NCBI GenBank assembly: GCA_017548225.1
Contig: JAFYMV010000033.1
Location: forward strand, 1 to 5,485
DNA: 5,485 nucleotides
Direction of reading: 5' to 3'
DNA from: Bacteroidaceae bacterium
Lineage (GTDB): Bacteria > Bacteroidota > Bacteroidia > Bacteroidales > Bacteroidaceae
The notes below the pieces were generated by a model, which saw nothing but the letters and a program-made list of their open reading frames with translations, had not been told where the DNA came from and searched no databases. Positions within the stretch are counted from its first letter, which is position 1. Every line of letters starts with the position of its first letter. This document shows positions 1 through 4,882 of this stretch, piece after piece. Made by a program: the position numbers and the translations under genes.

Positions 1-111
1 ATACCCAAGATTGAGGGGGCCTTCCGTGCTATTGATGGAGGTGTACAGTGTGTAGTCATCAAGCATGCTGACAATCTCGACAATACACTCGAGACACGCA
101 TCACCGACTAA
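1..111 (+). CDS. argB: Acetylglutamate kinase, C-terminal end (partial)
   Basis: An open frame runs from base 1 to a TAA at 109-111 and encodes the last 36 residues of a protein whose start lies outside the window. It begins IPKIEGAFRAIDGGV and ends ETRITD. This matches the end of the amino-acid kinase fold in N-acetylglutamate kinases, where a (G)MIPK segment is followed by an alternating 'A..AI..GV..V.I' stretch and a final '(G)TRI' strand. The enzyme phosphorylates N-acetyl-glutamate (or an N-acyl equivalent) with ATP in the second step of arginine biosynthesis, in the cytoplasm. The usual G before TRI is E here. A strong intrinsic terminator begins 20 nt downstream, so this is the last gene of its transcript. 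Only the C-terminus is visible, so another member of the amino-acid kinase family cannot be fully excluded. Confidence 0.7.
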   Translation: MPKIEGAFRAIDGGVQCVVIKHADNLDNTLETRITD

Positions 112-130
112 AAGAGAAATACGAACTACC

Positions 131-189
131 GGTGGCGGACACTATGCACGACAACCGTGTGCATTAGTGCCCGTCATCACTGTTTTTTT
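131..189 (+). terminator. Intrinsic terminator after argB
   Basis: Bases 131-149 pair with 159-178. An outer stem of 8 bp (131-138 with 171-178, two G-T wobbles) is followed by an A/C mismatch and a 10-bp inner stem (140-149 with 159-169, one bulged T). The loop is about 9 nt. Four bases after the stem comes a run of seven T (183-189). It lies 20 nt past the kinase stop codon and should end that transcript before the tRNA unit. Confidence 0.75.
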
Positions 190-250
190 GTGGGTTATAG
201 GGGGGAGATAAAGAAATATTCGCTGGAAAGTGAAAAATATGTAATACAAA

Positions 251-282
251 TTTGGTATATTCAAAAAAACAAGCTACCTTTG
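251..282 (+). promoter_or_regulatory. Bacteroidota-type promoter of the tRNA
   Basis: TTTG at 251-254 is followed after 20 nt by TACCTTTG at 275-282, an exact match to the Bacteroidota consensus (TTTG, about 19-21 nt, TAnnTTTG). Transcription would start near 287-291, leaving a leader of roughly 15 nt before the mature tRNA at 305. Confidence 0.8.
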
Positions 283-304
283 CACCGCAATTCCAAAAAG
301 GAAT

Positions 305-378
305 GGCGGGATAGCTCAGCTGGTTAGAGCGCATGATTCATAATCATGAGGTCCCCGGTTCAATCCCGGGTCCCGCTA
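305..378 (+). tRNA. tRNA-Met (CAT anticodon), probably elongator
   Basis: A complete cloverleaf can be drawn by eye. The acceptor stem is 305-311 with 371-377, starting with a G1-U72 wobble. T312 is position 8. The D arm is GCTC (314-317) with GAGC (327-330), containing the GGTTA loop sequence. The anticodon arm is CATGA/TCATG (332-336, 344-348) with loop TTCATAA and anticodon CAT at 339-341. The T arm is CCCGG/CCGGG (354-358, 366-370) with loop TTCAATC, and A378 is the discriminator. The anticodon stem lacks the GGG/CCC pairs of initiator tRNA. A CAT anticodon also fits tRNA-Ile2, whose C34 is modified to lysidine; I favour Met from overall resemblance but cannot prove it. Only 'CA', not a full CCA, follows the discriminator in the DNA, so CCA would have to be added after transcription. 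Confidence 0.93.
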
Positions 379-380
379 CA

Positions 381-410
381 AGGAGATGATCGTTGGTCAT
401 CTCTTTTTTT
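381..410 (+). terminator. Intrinsic terminator of the tRNA unit
   Basis: GAGATGA (383-389) pairs perfectly with TCATCTC (397-403). The stem extends inward by a T-G and a C-G pair, leaving a 3-nt loop. A run of seven T (404-410) follows immediately. It starts two bases after the tRNA 3' end, making the tRNA a monocistronic unit. Confidence 0.9.
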
Positions 411-456
411 GTGTAATAATGTATACTTGCTTTTAGCTAGCTACGCTGCGCTCGCT

Positions 457-488
457 GCGAAAAACCAAAGCTAACTTTGTTTTCTCGC
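457..488 (+). repeat. Imperfect inverted repeat overlapping the oxidoreductase promoter
   Basis: Bases 457-470 pair with 475-488 (12 of 14 positions, mismatches at 461/484 and 465/480) around a CTAA loop. The right arm contains the -33 TTTG of the promoter at 476-506. Just upstream CGCTGCG is repeated directly (444-450 and 453-459), and TCGC is repeated at 485-492. It could be an operator, a weak second terminator (four T at 493-496), or a dispersed intergenic repeat. The rest of 411-532 holds no gene that I can support. Confidence 0.4.
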
Positions 489-506
489 TCGCTTTTCGTA
501 CCTTCG
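476..506 (+). promoter_or_regulatory. Probable promoter of the FAD-dependent dehydrogenase
   Basis: TTTG at 476-479 and, after 19 nt, TACCTTCG at 499-506 match the Bacteroidota promoter with one deviation (TTCG for TTTG). The start would lie near 511-515, giving a short leader of about 20 nt before the ATG at 533. No Shine-Dalgarno sequence is visible, as is usual in this phylum. Confidence 0.6.
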
Positions 507-532
507 CACTACAATAGACTATACGCATCCGT

Positions 533-2173
533 ATGATTCAAGAAATCCAACTACGCATTCTGCCCGAGCAGGCGGCTAACGAGCAGAGCATCAAACAATA
601 TGTAGCCCGTGAGAAGGGACTTGACGCCCGCACCATCAAGGCGGTGCGCACCCTGAAACGCAGCATCGATGCTCGCCAGCGCACAATCTTTGTCAACCTT
701 ACTGTGCGACTCTACATCAATGAGTTGCCTACCGATGATGAATACACCGAGACCTACTACCCGATGGTAGATGAGGGGCCTGAAGTCATCGTGGTGGGCG
801 CTGGTCCGGGTGGACTCTTTGCTGCCTTGCGCCTTATCGAGTTGGGCTGCCGTCCCATCGTGGTGGAGCGCGGAAAGGATGTACATGCCCGCAAGAGAGA
901 TATTGCCCGTATCTCGCGCGAGCACACCGTTGACCCCGAGAGCAACTATAGCTTTGGTGAGGGCGGTGCAGGTGCCTACTCTGATGGCAAACTCTATACG
1001 CGCAGCAAGAAGCGTGGTAATGTGGATAAGATTCTCAATGTATTCTGCCAGCACGGAGCGTCTACAACGATATTGAGCGATGCGCATCCTCACATCGGTA
1101 CCGATAAGTTGCCCCGCGTGATTGAAAATATGCGTGAGACCATACGCCGCTGCGGTGGTGAGGTACACTTTGAGACCCGCATGGACCGTCTCATCGTGGA
1201 GTGTAATCGTATAATAGGTATAGAAACTAACACTGGGCGTATCTTTCGTGGTCCTGTCATCCTTGCCACTGGGCACTCGGCACGCGATGTATATCGCCAC
1301 CTCTACGCCTCGGGCATTGACATCGAGGCTAAAGGTATTGCGGTGGGCGTACGCCTTGAGCACCCTTCAGAACTCATCGACCAGATACAATATCATAACA
1401 AGAACGGACGCGGCAAATACCTGCCCGCAGCCGAGTATAGCTTTGTCACTCAAGTGGACGGGCGCGGTGTGTATAGCTTCTGCATGTGTCCGGGTGGTGC
1501 CGTAGTACCAGCTGCCAGTGGTCCCGAACAGATTGTGGTCAATGGTATGTCGGCCTCGCATCGCGGCTCGCGTTGGAGCAACTCGGGCATGGTGGTCGAG
1601 ATTAGGGTTGAAGACCTCTCGGCAATAAACAATGGGCAATTGACAATTGAGAATGAACCCTCACCTCTCAACCCTCACCTCTCAACCCTCACCTCTCAAT
1701 CCTCCTCTATCCACCCCCTTGCCATGCTGCACTTGCAAGAGGAACTTGAGCGCCAATGCTGGATGCAAGGCAATCGTCGCCAGACCGCACCTGCACAACG
1801 CATGATGGACTTTACACGCAAGAAACTCTCATACGATCTTCCTGCTTCGTCTTACTCGCCTGGACTCATCTCGTCACCCCTTCACTTTTGGATGCCGCAG
1901 TTCATCAGTAGTCGCTTGCAGCGCGGATTCGAACACTTTGGACGCACCTCGCGCGGCTTCCTCACCAATGAGGCTACGGTGATAGGCATGGAGACCCGTA
2001 CCTCGGCTCCTGTGCGCATCATACGCGACCGTGACACCCTGCAGCACATCACCGTAAGTGGACTCTTTCCCTGTGGAGAGGGAGCAGGCTATGCAGGTGG
2101 TATCGTGTCGGCTGGTATCGATGGAGAGCGTTGTGCTGAGATGGCTGCCGAATATGTGAAAAGCATACTTTAA
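533..2173 (+). CDS. FAD-dependent dehydrogenase (COG2509-like flavoprotein) with repeat insert
   Basis: This is a 546-residue cytoplasmic flavoprotein of the uncharacterised 'FAD-dependent dehydrogenase' family; its substrate is not known and should not be guessed. An N-terminal region (1-83) precedes the Rossmann FAD-binding motif VIVVGAGPGG at about 85-94, ending in VVERG (110-114). Family landmarks follow: FGEGGAGAYSDGKLYTR (141-157), ATGHSARD (245-252), FCMCPGG (316-322), APAQR (419-423), and a C-terminal flavin-contact segment with CGEGAGYAGG (514-523). There is no signal peptide or membrane segment. The ATG at 533 is chosen because it gives the expected N-terminus and sits about 20 nt after a promoter. 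Oddity: residues about 364-393 (INNGQLTIENE, then a P/S/T/L-rich run) are encoded by heptanucleotide and 14-bp tandem repeats and look like an insertion between VVEIRVEDL and HPLAMLHLQEELER. The stop codon abuts the engB promoter, and no terminator separates the two genes. Confidence 0.9.
   Translation: MIQEIQLRILPEQAANEQSIKQYVAREKGLDARTIKAVRTLKRSIDARQRTIFVNLTVRLYINELPTDDEYTETYYPMVDEGPEVIVVGAGPGGLFAALRLIELGCRPIVVERGKDVHARKRDIARISREHTVDPESNYSFGEGGAGAYSDGKLYTRSKKRGNVDKILNVFCQHGASTTILSDAHPHIGTDKLPRVIENMRETIRRCGGEVHFETRMDRLIVECNRIIGIETNTGRIFRGPVILATGHSARDVYRHLYASGIDIEAKGIAVGVRLEHPSELIDQIQYHNKNGRGKYLPAAEYSFVTQVDGRGVYSFCMCPGGAVVPAASGPEQIVVNGMSASHRGSRWSNSGMVVEIRVEDLSAINNGQLTIENEPSPLNPHLSTLTSQSSSIHPLAMLHLQEELERQCWMQGNRRQTAPAQRMMDFTRKKLSYDLPASSYSPGLISSPLHFWMPQFISSRLQRGFEHFGRTSRGFLTNEATVIGMETRTSAPVRIIRDRDTLQHITVSGLFPCGEGAGYAGGIVSAGIDGERCAEMAAEYVKSIL
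1623..1706 (+). repeat. Heptanucleotide/14-bp tandem repeat block inside the dehydrogenase gene
   Basis: From 1623 the sequence falls into successive 7-base units. Four or five begin with CAAT or resemble it; CAATTGA stands twice at 1637-1643 and 1644-1650. Then CCCTCAC and CTCTCAA alternate three times (1658-1699), followed by a degenerate unit to 1706. Described as a 14-mer, ACCCTCACCTCTCA occurs three times without any change (1657-1670, 1671-1684, 1685-1698). Because 14 is not a multiple of 3, the three copies are read in three different frames (PSPLN, PHLST, LTSQ). The block spans 84 nt, exactly 28 codons, so the total preserves the reading frame. The low-complexity composition differs from the flanking codons. 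Confidence 0.85.
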
Positions 2174-2205
2174 TTTGGCAGAGAGCCCCAGATTGAGTAA
2201 TTTTG
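2174..2205 (+). promoter_or_regulatory. Promoter of engB
   Basis: TTTG at 2174-2177, a 20-nt spacer and TAATTTTG at 2198-2205 match the Bacteroidota consensus exactly. The -33 element starts at the base right after the TAA (2171-2173) of the dehydrogenase gene. Transcription would begin near 2210-2214, about 20 nt before the GTG start. engB could also be read through from the upstream gene because no terminator lies between them. Confidence 0.75.
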
Positions 2206-2230
2206 CGACAAACAATAATACCGAAGAATC

Positions 2231-2836
2231 GTGGAAATAAAAAGTGCCGAATTTGTAATGAGCAATACCCGTCTCGATCGTTGTCCGCAGACGGGACTAC
2301 CCGAATATGCTTTTATAGGTCGCTCGAATGTAGGTAAGTCGAGCCTCATCAACATGCTCACCCGCAAGCCCAAGCTGGCGATGACCTCTGCCACTCCGGG
2401 CAAGACGATGCTCATCAACCATTTCATCATCAACAAGTCGTGGTACCTTGTCGACCTCCCTGGCTATGGCTACGCCCAGCGCGGCAAGAAAGCTAAAGAT
2501 AAGCTCACACAGATGATTGAGAACTATATCCTCGAACGCGAGCAAATGACTAATCTGTTCTTGCTTATCGACATCCGCCACGAGCCTCTCGCTATCGATC
2601 TCGAGTTCATCGAATGGTTGGGCGAGAATGGGGTGCCCTTTGCCATCATCTTTACCAAGGCCGACAAGCTCGGCGTGCAGCGCCAGCGCGAGAATGTAGA
2701 GCGCTACCTCGCTCGTCTGTCCGAGCAATGGGAAGAACTGCCGCCACATTTTGTAACCTCTTCAGAAAAGGGGCTGGGGCGCAATGAGGTATTAGGATAT
2801 ATCGAACAGATAAACCAAAGCTTAACCCAAGTCTAA
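2231..2836 (+). CDS. engB: Ribosome biogenesis GTP-binding protein EngB (YihA/YsxC)
   Basis: This is a 201-residue TRAFAC-class GTPase of the EngB/YihA/YsxC family, which assists late assembly of the large ribosomal subunit. All G motifs are present: G1 GRSNVGKS (30-37), the G2 region with T in TPGKT (55-59), G3 DLPG (75-78), G4 TKAD (142-145) and G5 SSE (177-179). Length is normal for the family. The start is a GTG at 2231; I prefer it to the in-frame ATG at 2258 because it gives the N-terminus MEIKSAEF, which is characteristic of Bacteroidales EngB, and because the promoter lies just upstream. No Shine-Dalgarno is visible. The last 15 bp (2822-2836) overlap the 3' end of dnaX, which is read on the other strand. 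No hairpin terminator is seen after the gene, so its transcript probably runs antisense into dnaX. Confidence 0.97.
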   Translation: MEIKSAEFVMSNTRLDRCPQTGLPEYAFIGRSNVGKSSLINMLTRKPKLAMTSATPGKTMLINHFIINKSWYLVDLPGYGYAQRGKKAKDKLTQMIENYILEREQMTNLFLLIDIRHEPLAIDLEFIEWLGENGVPFAIIFTKADKLGVQRQRENVERYLARLSEQWEELPPHFVTSSEKGLGRNEVLGYIEQINQSLTQV

Positions 2837-4651
2837 ATCTAGGGCTTCCTTCAACTTGGTCAGTACCGAGTAGCGTTTTTCAAGGATTTGGAACTGCTCT
2901 ACACGGCTATAGATGTGTCGCGTTTCTTGCGTCTCATCCACTACTACCTTGATTGTCAGTTTGCTATTTTGTAATTTCTTGCGCAAGTATCCCTCTAATT
3001 GAGGACGCATGTTTTGGATATCCGTCGCCACCATACGGTTGTCGATGGTAACCTGGATTGTCAAGCCCTCTACGAGCGAGGGACGCATGTTGGTCAGTCG
3101 GCCGGCTAATGCTGAATGCTCTTGGGGGAGCGATGCGGCAAACTGTTTCCAGCAGATGCGTACACCATCCTCTGCTACAGGTAGGTCTTCTATGACCTCC
3201 TTTGCCATGCCGATGGTGTTTTGTGTCGCCTGACCCGCATTTTGCGTGCTGCTTCTTTGCTCGACCACCTTGCCTCGTATCGAGAAGGTAGGTCGTTTCA
3301 ATACACGCATTGTGGGGGGCGTAGTGGCTTGCGTGCCCGATGCCGTAGGAGTTGCGGTCTGTGTCGTGGTTGTTGTAGACGAAATCGTTGTACTCTTATT
3401 GGCATTGGGTACATGAGCAGCTGCCACGCCCGCCTGCGGGGTGGCTGTTGGGGTCTGCTTACTATTGTTCGGCTGACTCGCAGAGGCGGCTGCTACCGCC
3501 TTTTGGAAGAGGGGTTTCAGACGCTTGGGGCCACGCCCCGAGCCTATCTCATCAGCCTCTCCAGTGAGTTGTGCCAACTGTATCAATGTGAGCTCCACGA
3601 GCAAGCGCTTATTCTTGCTTACGCGGTAGTTAAGATCGCAGTCGTTGCACAACTTGATTGCATGTATTAAGAATCGTTCGCTACACTTTTTTGCCTGTTC
3701 GCGATAGCGTTCACGCACATCATTGCTTACCTCAAGTAGTGGTAGTGTAACCTCCTCGCGACTCACTAGCAAGTCGCGCAGATGTGCCGTTAGGTTAGTG
3801 ATAAAGTTTCCTCCATCAAAGCCACGACGCAACACCTCATTAAAGAGCAGCATTACTTCGCTAATCTTGTGCTCCAGACAAAGATCCGTAAAGCGGAAAT
3901 AGTAGTCATAATCCAGGATGTTCAAACTACTGATCACTCCTTGGTAGGTCAGGTTGCCCTGCGTGTAGCTTACCATTTGGTCAAAGAGCGAGAGTGCATC
4001 GCGCATACCACCGTCCGCTTTCTGCGCTATGGTGTGAAGAGCGGCTTCTTCCGCCGTTACTCCCTCCTTTGCAGCTACCTTTGCCAGATGCTCTACGATG
4101 TCGCTCATCTCGATGCGTGTAAAGTCATAGATCTGACAACGCGAAAGGATGGTAGGCAACACCTTGTGTCGTTCCGTAGTGGCGAGGATGAATATCGCAT
4201 GTTTGGGCGGCTCCTCGAGTGTTTTAAGGAACGCGTTAAACGCATTGGTAGAGAGCATGTGTACCTCGTCAATGATAAAGACCTTGTATCGTCCTATCTG
4301 CGGCGGTATGCGCACCTGATCTATCAGCTCGCGTATATCGTCTACTGAGTTGTTCGATGCTGCGTCCAGTTCGTGAATGTTCAGCGAGCGTTGCTCGTTG
4401 AATGCGCGGCATGACTCGCACTCATTGCATGCTTCCCCTTCTGGGGTAAGATGTTCACAGTTGATAGACTTGGCCAAAATACGCGCACAAGTAGTTTTTC
4501 CCACTCCACGCGGTCCGCAGAAAAGGTAGGCGTGTGTCAACTTACCTGTGAGGACAGCATTCTTGAGTGTTACGATGAGCGCCTTCTGTCCCACCACTGT
4601 ATCAAAAGTAGCAGGGCGATATTTACGCGCCGAAACGATGAAGTTCTCCAT
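2822..4651 (-). CDS. dnaX: DNA polymerase III subunit gamma/tau (clamp loader)
   Basis: This 609-residue protein is the AAA+ motor subunit of the clamp loader, which opens the beta clamp and links it to the replicative polymerase. Residues in order: N-terminal MENFIVSARKYRP; Walker A GPRGVGKT (46-53); zinc-binding cysteines 65, 75, 78 and 81; Walker B VFIIDEVH (124-131); LEEPP (145-149); sensor-1 ATTE (157-160); SRC arginine-finger motif (170-172); the collar domain to about 370; a flexible A/T/Q-rich linker (about 385-480, with runs such as TTISSTTTTTQT); and a C-terminal tau-like domain (about 490-609). The ATG at 4651 gives the expected family N-terminus. An exact Bacteroidota promoter lies 17 nt upstream, implying a leader of about 10-13 nt. 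The linker contains no obvious slippery heptamer, but A_AAA_AAG occurs at codons 320-322 in the collar domain. The gene overlaps convergent engB by 15 bp. Confidence 0.97.
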   Translation of the reverse strand: MENFIVSARKYRPATFDTVVGQKALIVTLKNAVLTGKLTHAYLFCGPRGVGKTTCARILAKSINCEHLTPEGEACNECESCRAFNEQRSLNIHELDAASNNSVDDIRELIDQVRIPPQIGRYKVFIIDEVHMLSTNAFNAFLKTLEEPPKHAIFILATTERHKVLPTILSRCQIYDFTRIEMSDIVEHLAKVAAKEGVTAEEAALHTIAQKADGGMRDALSLFDQMVSYTQGNLTYQGVISSLNILDYDYYFRFTDLCLEHKISEVMLLFNEVLRRGFDGGNFITNLTAHLRDLLVSREEVTLPLLEVSNDVRERYREQAKKCSERFLIHAIKLCNDCDLNYRVSKNKRLLVELTLIQLAQLTGEADEIGSGRGPKRLKPLFQKAVAAASASQPNNSKQTPTATPQAGVAAAHVPNANKSTTISSTTTTTQTATPTASGTQATTPPTMRVLKRPTFSIRGKVVEQRSSTQNAGQATQNTIGMAKEVIEDLPVAEDGVRICWKQFAASLPQEHSALAGRLTNMRPSLVEGLTIQVTIDNRMVATDIQNMRPQLEGYLRKKLQNSKLTIKVVVDETQETRHIYSRVEQFQILEKRYSVLTKLKEALDLDLG

Positions 4652-4667
4652 TGATGTTATTTTTCTA

Positions 4668-4699
4668 CAAATTTAGTGCAAGGCGAGAGAATTATCAAA
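4668..4699 (-). promoter_or_regulatory. Promoter of dnaX
   Basis: Read on the minus strand, TTTG (4699-4696), a 20-nt spacer and TAAATTTG (4675-4668) match the Bacteroidota consensus exactly. The start would lie near 4661-4664, just upstream of the ATG at 4651. The -33 box sits within an imperfect palindrome (4689-4715), and the whole element is repeated further upstream. Confidence 0.8.
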
Positions 4700-4726
4700 T
4701 TTATTTGAATAATTCCGAGCCGCAGC
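4669..4726 (-). repeat. Promoter-bearing direct repeat, proximal copy
   Basis: This segment matches 4752-4809 at 54 of 58 positions with no gaps, at an offset of 83 bp; the first 37 positions (4669-4705) are identical. It carries the -33 box, the spacer and all but the last base of the -7 box of the dnaX promoter. It includes an imperfect palindrome at 4689-4715: GAATTAT/ATAATTC and CAAAT/ATTTG around two T, with one unpaired A. Confidence 0.85.
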
Positions 4727-4751
4727 CTAAATTCAAACCGCAAAGCAGATT

Positions 4752-4809
4752 AAATTTAGTGCAAGGCGAGAGAATTATCAAATTTATTAGAATAAATCCG
4801 AGCTGCTGC
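4752..4809 (-). repeat. Promoter-bearing direct repeat, distal (decayed) copy
   Basis: This is the second copy of the element at 4669-4726. On the minus strand its TTTG (4782-4779) is kept with the same spacing, but the -7 box reads TAAATTTA (4758-4751), so the final G is lost. Two of the four internal differences (4789 and 4796) fall in the right arm of the palindrome and weaken it. It is probably not an efficient promoter. The 25 bp between the copies hold nothing I can name. Confidence 0.8.
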
Positions 4810-4824
4810 TACATCTATAAATAT

Positions 4825-4860
4825 ATAAGGGGAAAAGACTCATGAGTCTCTTCCCCTTAT
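4825..4860 (-). terminator. Hairpin terminator of the kinase gene
   Basis: Bases 4825-4840 pair with 4845-4860 in a 16-bp stem with one mismatch and a 4-nt CATG loop; the centre is the palindrome GACTCATGAGTC. It lies 22 nt beyond the kinase stop codon on the minus strand. The following minus-strand bases are A/T-rich (TATATTTATAG) rather than a clean T run, so it is a strong hairpin with a weak U tract. It separates the kinase transcript from the dnaX promoter region. Confidence 0.7.
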
Positions 4861-4882
4861 GTTGATGTGGCAGGAGTATCCC

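Noticed and set aside
190..250. Possible small RNA or gene between the argB terminator and the tRNA promoter
   Set aside because: There is no open frame of useful length, no promoter match and no clear secondary structure in this short A/T-rich stretch.
551..1363. Long antisense open frame (270 codons, minus strand) inside the dehydrogenase gene
   Set aside because: It lies entirely opposite a clearly conserved FAD protein and has no recognisable motif; it is a by-product of the coding strand's codon use.
1657..1698. CRISPR array
   Set aside because: The repeats are directly adjacent 14-mers without spacers and lie inside a coding region.
2297..2749. Antisense frame of 150 codons opposite engB
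   Set aside because: engB is unambiguous here with all G motifs; the antisense frame has no support.
3361..3560. Low-complexity region of dnaX as a foreign insert or frameshift
   Set aside because: A flexible A/T/Q/P-rich linker between the clamp-loader core and the tau C-terminal domain is normal for DnaX, and the frame is intact.
4651..4845. Small plus-strand open frame over the dnaX promoter region
   Set aside because: It simply translates the duplicated promoter element, has no upstream promoter and shows no protein-like features.
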